Below, piece after piece: positions 51,778 through 60,022 of a DNA stretch of 64,000 nucleotides (position 1 is the stretch's first letter; each line of letters opens with the position of its first letter). Origin of the DNA: Nostoc sp. NMS8 (GTDB lineage: Bacteria; Cyanobacteriota; Cyanobacteriia; Cyanobacteriales; Nostocaceae); NCBI RefSeq assembly GCF_017115045.1, contig NZ_JABXKK010000104.1:1-64000 (forward strand). The letters run 5' to 3'. The position numbers were made by a program, and so were the translations under genes. The notes under the pieces were generated by a model. That model had not been told where the DNA came from and made no database searches. It worked only from the letters and a program-made list of their open reading frames with translations.

Positions 51778-53079
51778 ATGATTAATCCAAGTAATTCAGA
51801 TAAAACTCAACTAGATGCCCTCATTAGTCACGGAATGTCCTATCGGCAAACCAACAATAACCTTGCCGAATCCTACAAAGAACAGCGACAGAGCTTTCTG
51901 CTGAAACGGCTGCAATTGCAGGCGCAGATTATGCTGGTAGCTGGCTTGACTTTAACCGCTTTTTTTCTTTGGGCAAATTCCCAATTAGAAGGCAAGATAT
52001 ACGCCTTTAAAATCGGTATTGTAGTAGAACTATTCACACTAATTTGTTGGGGTTTATGTAAAACCTCTATAGGTCGTCGTTACCCAAACCTAATTTTTTT
52101 GAGCTTATGTTGGTCTGTAACTTGTGTAGTCCAAATTGATGTTGCTTTACTGTTTAATAGTCTAGAACCTAAAACCAATTTCTGGAATTTAATGTTTCTC
52201 ACTCAGGCTACAATCGTTCCAGTACAATGGTGGCTACATTTAATAGCACAACTTGGGACAATTAGTTGCTATCTAATTTTATATTTATCATATAATCCCT
52301 TATTAAAAAACCCATCAGCTTTTTACATTGAGCAGGGATTATATTTCTTTTGGACTTGCATCATTTGTGTTTTCTCTGTCTATTTATACGAACGCTTGCG
52401 AAAAAAAGAATTTTACGCCCGTAGGTCAATGGAACTAGCCCAGCACAAATCAGAACGGCTGTTACTAAATATTCTGCCAGAGATGATTGCAGAACAATTA
52501 AAACAACAACCAACGACTATTGCCGATAGCTTTCTGGAAGTTACGGTGCTATTTGCTGATATTGTTGGCTTTACAGAGCTTTCAAGTCGGACATCTCCTG
52601 CGGAGTTAGTTGAGTTATTAAATACAATTTTCTGTTTGTTTGACCAATTAGCAGAACGTCATGGAATAGAGAAAATTAAGACCATTGGTGATGCATATAT
52701 GGCTGTTGCTGGGTTGCCAAACCAATCTAACAATCATGCTCCAGCGATGGCTAATATGGCATTGGATATGCAAAAGGCTGTAGCTACGTTTAACGAAGAA
52801 AATAACCAATCTTTTTGCATTCGTATTGGCATTAGTACTGGGCCAGTAGTCGCAGGGGTGATTGGGCTGAAAAAGTTTGCCTACGACCTTTGGGGAGATA
52901 CAGTCAATACAGCTAGTAGAATGGAATCTCATGGTATTGCAGGTAGTATCCAGGTTTGTGAAGCAAGTTATCAGCTTTTAAAGGATAAGTACTTATTGGA
53001 AAAACGAGGTTTAATTCAAGTTAAAGGTAAAGGTGAAATGATGACTTATATACTCAAGGAAATTAATTCAAAAACTTAA
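51778..53079 (+). CDS. Membrane-bound class III adenylate/guanylate cyclase
   Basis: A 433-residue protein with about six hydrophobic segments between residues 50 and 210. A short coiled linker and a cyclase catalytic domain (about 255-430) follow. Metal-binding FADIVGFTEL and GDAYMAVAG (Asp) are present. KTIGD has the substrate-type Lys, DLWGDTVNTASRME has Asp plus the transition-state Asn/Arg, and GPVVAGVIG is also seen. The Lys/Asp pair favours ATP, so cAMP is the likely product. The membrane part may sense a ligand or envelope state. It lies divergent from the XPB gene with 133 bp between. Confidence 0.88.
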   Translation: MINPSNSDKTQLDALISHGMSYRQTNNNLAESYKEQRQSFLLKRLQLQAQIMLVAGLTLTAFFLWANSQLEGKIYAFKIGIVVELFTLICWGLCKTSIGRRYPNLIFLSLCWSVTCVVQIDVALLFNSLEPKTNFWNLMFLTQATIVPVQWWLHLIAQLGTISCYLILYLSYNPLLKNPSAFYIEQGLYFFWTCIICVFSVYLYERLRKKEFYARRSMELAQHKSERLLLNILPEMIAEQLKQQPTTIADSFLEVTVLFADIVGFTELSSRTSPAELVELLNTIFCLFDQLAERHGIEKIKTIGDAYMAVAGLPNQSNNHAPAMANMALDMQKAVATFNEENNQSFCIRIGISTGPVVAGVIGLKKFAYDLWGDTVNTASRMESHGIAGSIQVCEASYQLLKDKYLLEKRGLIQVKGKGEMMTYILKEINSKT

Positions 53080-53093
53080 TAAATAGGAGTCAT

Positions 53094-53114
53094 AATTCAG
53101 AATTCAGAATTCAG
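53094..53114. repeat. Heptanucleotide repeat (AATTCAG)
   Basis: Three tandem copies of AATTCAG. Inverted relatives (CTGAATT, 53211-53217, and GAATTCTTCTGAAT) lie further along the same 357-bp intergenic region (53080-53436), which holds no gene I can support. It is an STRR-type cyanobacterial repeat. Confidence 0.8.
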
Positions 53115-53417
53115 AATCCTGAATATTGTGGCGTAAGCAAGATGCCCACCCCACAAGAGTTAATTGGATATTTTTTTATTTGAAAGTCTCTAATATGACT
53201 TCAATTCATACTGAATTCTGACTACTGAGTTTTGAATTCTTCTGAATAAATCTCTACTGTTTGACAGAGACTCAAAAACAAAACATATATAATTAAAGCG
53301 ATAATTATAAGTATCAGATTATTTAAGCTTTGCTAAATCTAAGATTTACTACTTTAGATAGATTCGCCGCAAGTAACTACTTAGGTGTATATTCTTTTAA
53401 TGCATGATAGGTGTTGA

Positions 53418-53446
53418 GCGATGTCTATAAAAGGCTATGCCTACGC
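53418..53446. repeat. Small dispersed repeat overlapping the first ATG of the kinase gene
   Basis: GCGATGTCTATAAAAGGCTA followed by TGCCTACGC matches the GCGATGTCTACG...CTACGCCTACGC family. It contains the ATG at 53437, so that start codon may be accidental. Confidence 0.55.
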
Positions 53447-55791
53447 ATTTTCTAGCTGATTTTGGGAATAATCCTTTAGCTAGCTGCATAAAAGGAGAAG
53501 CTACATTGAAAGGAATACGTTCCCTTCTAGCACCCTATGCTGTGGCACTATTAGCTGTTGGTAGCGCATTACTACTAACACTATTGCTACAGCCACTACT
53601 GAAACCAACTATTTTTCTGCTGTTTTTTGCTGCCGTGGCGATTAGTGCCTGGTATGGCGGCATAGAAGCAGGGTTACTGGCTACTACTTTGTCTACTTTA
53701 GCCGTCAGCTACTTTTTCTTAGAGCCAGTGTTTTCGCTCTTGGTTGCGAGTCTAGACAGCATACGACGCTTAGGCTTATTTGTACTGATGACAACATTCA
53801 TCACCTTGCTAAACTCAGAGTTACGCACTGCCAAACAACATCTACAAACGAGTTTGCAGAAGCGACAGGTGAGTGAGGCAAGGTTTAAAAGGTTGGTAGA
53901 GTCCAACATCATTGGAGTAATTGTAGCCAATATGGACGGGGCGATCGCAGAAGCTAATGATGTTTTTTTAGAAATGGTAGGTTATTCGCGGGAGGATTTA
54001 CTAGCAGGGCGAGTTCGATGGCGCGACATGATACCACCAGAATATATTGAAGCTAACAATAGTGCGCTCGCAGAACTCAAAACTAAAGGCGTGTGTCAGC
54101 CCTTTGAAAACCAATACATCCGCAAAGATAACAGCCGCGTTCCCATCCTATTAGGTTGCGCTTTGTTAGAAAATACTCCAGAGGATGTTATCTGTTTTGT
54201 ACTTGATTTAAGCCAACGCAAACAAGTAGAGCTTGCTCTTTCCAAAAGCGAAGAACGTTACCGCGCTTTTTTAGAGCATAGTTCAGAAGGTATTTGGTGC
54301 ATCGAACTGGAAGTACCAATTTCGCTAGATTGCCCAGAAGATGAACAAATTCAACATTTTTACCAATATGTTTACTTAGCAGAATGTAACAATGTGATGG
54401 CGCAGATGTATGGCTGTTCTAGTGCCGAAGAAATTATCGGTGTCAGACTAGGAGACTTTCTTGTTCCCTCCGATCCACATAATATTGCATACCTGCGTAA
54501 TTTTATCCGTTCTAACTACCGACTAATTGATGCCGAGTCTCATGAAATAGATAAGCAAGGTAATTCCAAATATTTTTTGAATAATCTGGTGGGAATTGTC
54601 GAAAATGGCTTTTTAGTCAGAGCGTGGGGAACTCAACGCGACATCACAGAACGCAAACAAGCAGAAGCAGCACTGCGTCAACGAGAAGATGAGCTACGCC
54701 TGATTACAAATGCTGTACCCGTCAAGATTTCTTATGTTGATAGTAAGCAGCATTATCGTTTTAATAATAAAGGATATGAAGACTGGTTTGGGCTTCCTGC
54801 TTCCGAAATTTCTGGTAAACACATAAGAGAAGTTTTGGGAGAGTCGGTTTATCAATCAATCCTTCCTTACGTAGAAACAGTACTCTCAGGAGAGCAAGTA
54901 ACTTACGAAACCCAATTATCCGATAAAGATGGCAAAAACCATTACGTGAATGTTACTTACGTTCCCCAATTCAGTCAGCAAGAGAAAGTAGAAGGATTTG
55001 TTGTCCTAAGCACAGATATTACACTTCACAAGTTAGCAGAGCAAGAACGCGAACGACTGCTTGAGCGCGAACAAGCCGCACGCACCGATGCAGAAACAGC
55101 AAACCGGATGAAGGATGAGTTTCTGGCTACACTTTCTCACGAACTCCGTACACCACTAAATGCTATACTTGGGTGGTCGCAGATACTTAGGAAACGCAAA
55201 TTTGATGAAAATGTTACTGGTCGCGCACTAGAGACAATTGAGCGTAACAGTAAATCCCTGAAACAACTGATTGAAGATGTTCTAGATGTATCACGAATTA
55301 TTAGAGGTACACTTCATCTCAGCATGGAGCAAGTAAAAGTTATAACACTTATAGAGGCGGCAATTGATACTGTATACCCAGCAGCCCAGGCGAAAGAGAT
55401 TAGTATCAAGTGTAGATTCGATCCAGAAGTAGAGGTAGTTGTGGGAGATGTCAACCGCTTGCAACAGGTTGTGTGGAATTTGCTCTCCAACGCCGTCAAG
55501 TTTACACCCAAAGGCGGAAGAGTTGATGTGCAATTGCAGCGGATTGAATCTTGCGTGCAAATTCAGGTGAGTGATACAGGAGGAGGAATTGCTGCCGAAT
55601 TTCTACCCCATGTATTTGAACGCTTTCGTCAAGCAGATAGTTCCACCACGCGATCGCATGGTGGACTAGGATTAGGGTTAGCGATCGTCCGCCACTTGGT
55701 AGAATTACATGGTGGTACAGTCTGTGCCAAAAGTCCAGGAATTGGACAGGGGGCAACATTCGTTGTCAGTCTACCAATGAAAACCATTTAG
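53437..55791 (+). CDS. PAS-rich sensor histidine kinase with DUF4118 membrane domain
   Basis: A 784-residue kinase. A KdpD-type four-helix membrane region (DUF4118; about residues 30-125, LLAPYAVALLAVGSALLLTL onward) is followed by three PAS domains (about 148-270, 280-405 and 420-540). HisKA has H-box FLATLSHELRTPLNAILG (His about 570), and HATPase_c has N-box NLLSNAVKFTPKG, G1 DTGGGI, GGLGLGLAIV. It has no receiver, so an external partner regulator is expected. TTG at 53506 preceded by AAGGAGA (53492-53498) is a likelier start than ATG 53437, which lies in a dispersed repeat. That start gives MKGIRSLLAPYAV. Confidence 0.9.
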   Translation: MPTHFLADFGNNPLASCIKGEATLKGIRSLLAPYAVALLAVGSALLLTLLLQPLLKPTIFLLFFAAVAISAWYGGIEAGLLATTLSTLAVSYFFLEPVFSLLVASLDSIRRLGLFVLMTTFITLLNSELRTAKQHLQTSLQKRQVSEARFKRLVESNIIGVIVANMDGAIAEANDVFLEMVGYSREDLLAGRVRWRDMIPPEYIEANNSALAELKTKGVCQPFENQYIRKDNSRVPILLGCALLENTPEDVICFVLDLSQRKQVELALSKSEERYRAFLEHSSEGIWCIELEVPISLDCPEDEQIQHFYQYVYLAECNNVMAQMYGCSSAEEIIGVRLGDFLVPSDPHNIAYLRNFIRSNYRLIDAESHEIDKQGNSKYFLNNLVGIVENGFLVRAWGTQRDITERKQAEAALRQREDELRLITNAVPVKISYVDSKQHYRFNNKGYEDWFGLPASEISGKHIREVLGESVYQSILPYVETVLSGEQVTYETQLSDKDGKNHYVNVTYVPQFSQQEKVEGFVVLSTDITLHKLAEQERERLLEREQAARTDAETANRMKDEFLATLSHELRTPLNAILGWSQILRKRKFDENVTGRALETIERNSKSLKQLIEDVLDVSRIIRGTLHLSMEQVKVITLIEAAIDTVYPAAQAKEISIKCRFDPEVEVVVGDVNRLQQVVWNLLSNAVKFTPKGGRVDVQLQRIESCVQIQVSDTGGGIAAEFLPHVFERFRQADSSTTRSHGGLGLGLAIVRHLVELHGGTVCAKSPGIGQGATFVVSLPMKTI

Positions 55792-55916
55792 AAATTTGTA
55801 AGCATCTAATATCAAAGAGTGATTCCAAGAATTCAGCAATAGTGTGGGAGTGTGTCACTAGACTTTCAAGCTAGTTATGAGTTATGAGTTAATTCAAAAC
55901 TCTCAGCTTGATTAAA

Positions 55917-56159
55917 ATGTCTAAAGAATTCGCAATTGGTAGTAAAGTCCGGGTTGTGGCACTACCAGCCTACGTCAAAACTGCTGAACCCATGCCCATG
56001 CTGCGCCCTCCTAATGTGATTCACATTGGCGAAGAAGGCATAGTTATTGACCGTAGACCCGGTGGATATTGGGGTATTCGCTTTACTAGGGGGGCTTTTC
56101 TCTTAGATAGTCAATACATCGAAAGCACAGATACCCCTCCCGAATCTCATTTAGAATGA
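55917..56159 (+). CDS. sipA: SipA, NblS-interacting regulatory protein (DUF3148)
   Basis: An 80-residue SH3-like barrel protein, strongly conserved in cyanobacteria: SKEFAIGSKVRVVALPAYVK, PMPMLRPPNVI, IGEEGIVIDRRPGGYWGIRF and TRGAFLLDSQYIE. SipA binds the histidine kinase NblS (Hik33) and modulates high-light and nutrient-stress signalling. I chose ATG at 55917, which gives the family N-terminus MSKEF; a TTG three codons earlier is unlikely. It is a single gene. Confidence 0.88.
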   Translation: MSKEFAIGSKVRVVALPAYVKTAEPMPMLRPPNVIHIGEEGIVIDRRPGGYWGIRFTRGAFLLDSQYIESTDTPPESHLE

Positions 56160-56216
56160 GATATCTCGCAACCAAGAATTGTAAACTTGTGTAAAGTTGT
56201 GATTCTGGTTTGTACC

Positions 56217-56777
56217 ATGATTTCCCGCCGCACTTTTTTAAGCATATTATTTGCCAGCTGTATTTCTGTCATCAGCTGGCTGAATTTCACTACTGCTGCG
56301 AATGCCCTTGGTGGTAAACTTCCTGCAATTAATCAACCCGCACCAGAGTTTACTTTGCCAACCAACACAGGTGATGGCAGAATTTCCCTCTCTGACTTGC
56401 GCGGTAAATGGCTAGTTCTGTACTTTTATCCTAAAGACTTCACCTCTGGTTGTACTATAGAAGCTCGTCGTTTTCAGCAAGACTTACCCCAATACCTCGA
56501 AAAAAATACCCAAATTATTGGCGTTAGTGCTGATGACATTGATTCTCATGCCAAATTTTGTGATTCAGAGGGATTAAAATTTCCCCTGTTGGCTGATACT
56601 GATGGTTCAATAAGTAAAGCTTATGGTTCCTGGCTCGGCTTTTTATCTATGCGCCATAGTTTTATCATCGATCCTCAAGGTGTCTTGCGCGAGACTTTCG
56701 TCAAAGTCAACCCAACCATTCACAGTTCAGAAGTGCTAGCACGATTAGACAAATTGCAGTCAGCGGCTTCTGCATAA
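56217..56777 (+). CDS. PrxQ/Bcp-type peroxiredoxin with Tat-like signal peptide
   Basis: About 186 residues from ATG 56217. The signal sequence MISRRTFLSILFASC has a twin-arginine pattern (SRRTFLS) and ends near ANA-LGG, predicting export to the lumen or periplasm. The AhpC/TSA fold has PAPEFTLP, FYPKDFTSGCTIEA with the peroxidatic Cys, and FPLLADTDG. PrxQ usually has a resolving Cys five residues after the first, but here the motif is GCTIEARRF, so that Cys is Arg. Another Cys (KFCDSEG) could resolve, or the enzyme works as 1-Cys. An earlier in-frame start at 56187 would put the signal internal and is less likely. Confidence 0.88.
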   Translation: MISRRTFLSILFASCISVISWLNFTTAANALGGKLPAINQPAPEFTLPTNTGDGRISLSDLRGKWLVLYFYPKDFTSGCTIEARRFQQDLPQYLEKNTQIIGVSADDIDSHAKFCDSEGLKFPLLADTDGSISKAYGSWLGFLSMRHSFIIDPQGVLRETFVKVNPTIHSSEVLARLDKLQSAASA

Positions 56778-56780
56778 AAA

Positions 56781-56803
56781 ACAAGGGGTCTTAAGCCCCT
56801 TGT
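56781..56803 (-). terminator. Rho-independent terminator of modA (minus strand)
   Basis: ACAAGGGG pairs perfectly with CCCCTTGT around a 7-nt loop. Read on the minus strand it is followed by TTTTTT, a classic terminator for leftward modA transcription. On the plus strand it may also stop peroxiredoxin transcripts. Confidence 0.85.
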
Positions 56804-56854
56804 CTCACCAAGACTGATTTTGTGCAGCTTTACAAAAAATTGGTATTTAATCGT

Positions 56855-57649
56855 TTAATTGACGATAAACCCATATTTTTTGAGTACAGTTTTGGCTTGA
56901 CTACCAGATAAAAACTGGACAAATTCCTTAGCGGCAGAAGTATTTTTACTACTCTTGAGTACAGCTATTGGATAGACAATTGGTGAGTGAAACTTATCAT
57001 CAGCAGCGACTACGACTTTTACCTTGTTGGAAATTTTGGCATCAGTGGCATAAACTAAACCTGCTTCGGCGTTACCACTTTCTACTGCTGCCAAAACTTG
57101 ACGCACATTGTTAGCAAAGACTAATTTTGACTTGAGGCGATCGTAAATTTTCAATTTCCTTAATACTTGCTCTCCATATTGACCGGCGGGTACACTTCTA
57201 GGTTCACCGATCGCAATTTTTTTAATCTTACTATCTGTTAAATTGTAAAAACTAGTGATGCCAACAACATCCTGAGCCACAATCAAGACTAGACGGTTAT
57301 TTGCCAAGTTAGTACGGCTACCTGGTAGCAATAGTCCTTTTTCTTCCAAAGCATCCACTTGCTTTTTGCCGGCAGAGACAAAAATATCTGCTGGCGCACC
57401 TTGTTCAATCTGTTGTTGTAACGCACCAGAAGCCCCAAAATTATAACTAATATTGATATTTGATTTACTTTGTTGGTATAAAGGCTTAATTTCTTCCAAC
57501 GCCTCTTTTAAGCTGGCAGCTGCGGACACAAGTATGTTGGTGTTTGACTGTGCTATTACAGGAGAAGGAGTAACTAATGGTAAACCAATTGCTAACAGCC
57601 AGCCAGCAACTACTATACCCAGGAAACCAAAAATTTGTCTTCTTTTCAT
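56855..57649 (-). CDS. modA: Molybdate ABC transporter substrate-binding protein ModA
   Basis: A 264-residue periplasmic binding protein. The signal peptide (about residues 1-33, cleavage near VIAQS) is followed by ILVSAAASLKEALEEI (oxyanion-binding Ser region), YNFGASGALQQQIEQGAPAD, IGEPRSVPAGQYGEQVL (about 150-166) and AGLVYATDA. It captures molybdate (or tungstate) for import. No modB/modC permease or ATPase is adjacent, so the rest is encoded elsewhere. It is divergent from a TOBE-domain regulator with 94 bp between. Confidence 0.93.
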   Translation of the reverse strand: MKRRQIFGFLGIVVAGWLLAIGLPLVTPSPVIAQSNTNILVSAAASLKEALEEIKPLYQQSKSNINISYNFGASGALQQQIEQGAPADIFVSAGKKQVDALEEKGLLLPGSRTNLANNRLVLIVAQDVVGITSFYNLTDSKIKKIAIGEPRSVPAGQYGEQVLRKLKIYDRLKSKLVFANNVRQVLAAVESGNAEAGLVYATDAKISNKVKVVVAADDKFHSPIVYPIAVLKSSKNTSAAKEFVQFLSGSQAKTVLKKYGFIVN

Positions 57650-57743
57650 AAAAAATGCGTTTGAAAGGTTTCTTCCATAAAATTGATGCTAAGTAAAATA
57701 GTACCAAATATACCAACACATAACCAACTATATCGGTAAAAAT

Positions 57744-58187
57744 ATGCCTAGAAAAGAACAAGGGTGGGTCACATTTCAAACCTCAGAAGAAGAGCGAAAG
57801 ATTTTGGAAGAGTTTTGCGGCCAGTCTCAGCGAACCAAGACCGAGATTCTTCGGGAATTGGTACGTGGTCTTAATCAACACTCTCCATCATCAAACTCGC
57901 TAGCAAGTATAAACACAGAAGAGGAAGATATCTACACTCAAATACCTGAGATCGAAATTAGTATTCAAAAGAAACCACTCAAAGTTAGCTCCCGCAATAT
58001 TCTCAAGGGTGTTGTGAAGCGAGTTGTCACTGGAGCGGTTAATAGTGAGGTGACGCTGGAGATTGTTCACAAAGTTGAGTTAACTTCGATTATCACCAGA
58101 GTATCGGTAGAAGAGTTAGATTTGTCAGAAGGGAAAGAGGCTTATGCCGTTATTAAGTCCAACGATATAGTTATTGCCAGAGAATAG
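57744..58187 (+). CDS. Ribbon-helix-helix + TOBE (Mop) domain protein, putative molybdate-responsive regulator
   Basis: 147 residues. The N-terminal about 45 residues look like a ribbon-helix-helix DNA-binding fold (WVTFQTSEEERKILEEFCGQ, SQRTKTEILRELVRGL). After a linker, residues about 80-147 form a molybdate-binding TOBE domain (SSRNILKGVVKRVVTGAVNS, VTLEIV, AYAVIKSNDIVIA). Canonical ModE has a winged helix plus TOBE pair, so this is a different architecture with the same logic. Divergent placement from modA suggests it controls modA by sensing molybdate (inference). Confidence 0.82.
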   Translation: MPRKEQGWVTFQTSEEERKILEEFCGQSQRTKTEILRELVRGLNQHSPSSNSLASINTEEEDIYTQIPEIEISIQKKPLKVSSRNILKGVVKRVVTGAVNSEVTLEIVHKVELTSIITRVSVEELDLSEGKEAYAVIKSNDIVIARE

Positions 58188-58201
58188 GCTGTGGAAAGTA
58201 A

Positions 58202-58278
58202 GTCGGCAGAATAAAACCAAACTATGTTAACAAAAATGAATGAGGCTGAAACCCTCTTTCCTCATGACTTCTGCCGAC
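58202..58278. repeat. 10-bp inverted repeat spanning the convergent intergenic region
   Basis: GTCGGCAGAA (58202-58211) and TTCTGCCGAC (58269-58278) lie 57 nt apart between the convergent TOBE and glycosyltransferase genes. They could be ends of a tiny TIR element or a loose bidirectional terminator. Confidence 0.5.
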
Positions 58279-58374
58279 GCTTAGACGATATAAAATGTTG
58301 TTGGTAGTCGCATAAATATATCGTCAATATTTATGGTTGTATGAAAATAAAAAACATAAAATTTTAGAGATTTC

Positions 58375-59646
58375 CTAAGAAACAACAGGCTTCCCTGTAG
58401 ATACAACCTGTTCCACAATATCAATAGCCCGAATCACACCACCGGTTCGTTGAATCGCCTCTTGTAACCTGACTGCATTTTTTTTATAAGAATCTTCCGT
58501 CAACACCTTTTGTACAGCATTTCGCAACTTGGGAACAGTTAAGCTAGCAAGCGGTACCACTTCACCAGCACCAGCCCAAGCCAAACGTGCTGCTACTCCT
58601 GGCTGGTCATTAGCAATTGGTATTGCTACTATTGGTATCCCATTGTTTAGGGACTCTAAAGTAGTATTCATACCTGCATGGGTAATGGTGAGAGACGCTT
58701 TTTTAAGCAATTCCAATTGGGGTGCATAACCAACTACCAGAGGATTTCCCGGCAAGCTTCCCAGAGACTCTGGAGTTGCAGAACCACCTAACGAAATTAC
58801 TAGTTGGGCATCCAAATCACTACAAGCTTCTGCAATAGACTTAAAAATTCCCAATAGGCGATTTTGTAAAGTCCCCATTGAGGCGTAAATCAATGGTTGT
58901 CCAGTCAATTTTTCATAAGGGAAATGAGGAAATTCCCGACCAATTGGACTATGATAAGGGCCTGTGAAATGGAAGCACTGGGGCAAATTTTCCCTTGGGA
59001 ATTCTAATTGTGCAGGCTGTTGACTAATCTGAGCTAGTTGGGAATAGCGATCGTTAGAGCTAAACTGTGGGGGCAATTTCCAGTCTTGGCGATACTGATT
59101 GATTACCCCTGTAATGGGTTTTACGGTGCGACTCAGCAATGTATAGCCGGCTCGGTTACGTAATCGCGCCCACCAGGATGGATTGTAGCCCCAGGTTTTA
59201 AAATAAGGTGGGACGCTCGGTTCTCGATTCAGTACCACAGCACTACAAACTGTAATAAAAGGAATGCCTAGAAATTCTGCAACAGAACCTCCCTCTGGTG
59301 AAACTTGATCTACTAAAAGTGCTTCTACAACTGCTTCTTTGACTGCTGCTGGTGCATCTCTGAGCATAACAGCCACCTGATCTTTAAGAAAGTTGACGGT
59401 ATATTGTAGTGCGGCGAGTCCACTCAGTTTACCTAACTGAGTTATCGATTCAGCGATCACTCCAGTAGGAAATTCAGATTCACCAACGGCTTGGAATTCT
59501 AACTCTGCCGCTAGTGTCTTGGATTTAGCATCAAGTATACCGAATAAGGTGACGCGATGACCCCGCTTTTGGAGTTCTTTACCCAAGGGGAGCATAGTGT
59601 TGAGATGACCAGTTGTTGCTGGACAGATCAGCCCATAATGAGTCAT
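58375..59646 (-). CDS. CrtX/MGT-like UDP-glycosyltransferase
   Basis: A 423-residue GT1-family glycosyltransferase. The N-terminal acceptor domain starts HYGLICPATTGHLNTMLPLG, and PFITVCSAVVLNREPSVPPY resembles zeaxanthin glucosyltransferases. The C-terminal donor domain has PLIYASMGTLQN (about residues 255-266) and the signature VGYAPQLELLKKASLTITHA followed by GMNTTLESLNNGIPIVAIPI, with HAG and the N/D-Q pair (NDQPG). Substrate is not determined; carotenoid or another lipid aglycone is plausible. The remnant tail of a second copy lies 220 bp upstream. Confidence 0.85.
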   Translation of the reverse strand: MTHYGLICPATTGHLNTMLPLGKELQKRGHRVTLFGILDAKSKTLAAELEFQAVGESEFPTGVIAESITQLGKLSGLAALQYTVNFLKDQVAVMLRDAPAAVKEAVVEALLVDQVSPEGGSVAEFLGIPFITVCSAVVLNREPSVPPYFKTWGYNPSWWARLRNRAGYTLLSRTVKPITGVINQYRQDWKLPPQFSSNDRYSQLAQISQQPAQLEFPRENLPQCFHFTGPYHSPIGREFPHFPYEKLTGQPLIYASMGTLQNRLLGIFKSIAEACSDLDAQLVISLGGSATPESLGSLPGNPLVVGYAPQLELLKKASLTITHAGMNTTLESLNNGIPIVAIPIANDQPGVAARLAWAGAGEVVPLASLTVPKLRNAVQKVLTEDSYKKNAVRLQEAIQRTGGVIRAIDIVEQVVSTGKPVVS

Positions 59647-59869
59647 AACTACTGTTTCTGTATATTTACAATGATGTATATCAGAAAACAGTTACATAGG
59701 CAAAAGAAAAGAAATTTGGTTCTTCCCTGTTAAGAGTTCCCTATCTCTAGAAGTGATTCAGGAATCAAAGACGCTCGATAGCGCAGGGTTAGCGACTCAG
59801 GAGCGTCTGACTCGGTACCGCTTCGCTATCGGATTGCTTATATATGTACAATATTGATTATTGTTGTGT
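59647..59869. other. Intergenic region upstream of the glycosyltransferase
   Basis: It holds the promoter side of the glycosyltransferase and dispersed-repeat-like segments (GCGATAGCG...CGCTATCGG around 59779-59832). With 59870-60022 it separates the GT gene from the TPR gene. No intact gene is seen. Confidence 0.4.
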
Positions 59870-59910
59870 TCAAGCCAAGACAGGCTTGCCAGTAGAAACA
59901 GCTTGCTCAA
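59870..59910 (-). pseudogene. C-terminal remnant of a second glycosyltransferase
   Basis: The minus strand reads IEQAVSTGKPVLA then a stop, matching the intact neighbour's end IVEQVVSTGKPVVS. Similarity stops exactly at the edge of the TIR element at 59911, so a duplicate gene was lost or cut by that insertion. Confidence 0.8.
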
Positions 59911-60006
59911 TATAGCGGTTCTTAATTGCATAGAATACAGACCATTTGTAGGGGCACAGCAATGCTGTGCCCTATTGTGTATTGCATCCAAACGAGAACC
60001 GCTATA
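59911..60006. mobile_element. 96-bp palindromic TIR element (MITE-like)
   Basis: Terminal inverted repeats TATAGCGGTTCT (59911-59922) and AGAACCGCTATA (59995-60006) enclose an inner hairpin GGGCACAGC-AAT-GCTGTGCCC. Ends in TA are compatible with an IS630/mariner-type TA target duplication. It is non-coding. Confidence 0.75.
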
Positions 60007-60022
60007 ATATCAGCCAATGCCT

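Noticed and set aside
57486..57779. 97-codon minus-strand frame extending upstream of modA
   Set aside because: It reads modA in another frame and across the promoter region; the ModA frame with its signal peptide is clearly the real one.
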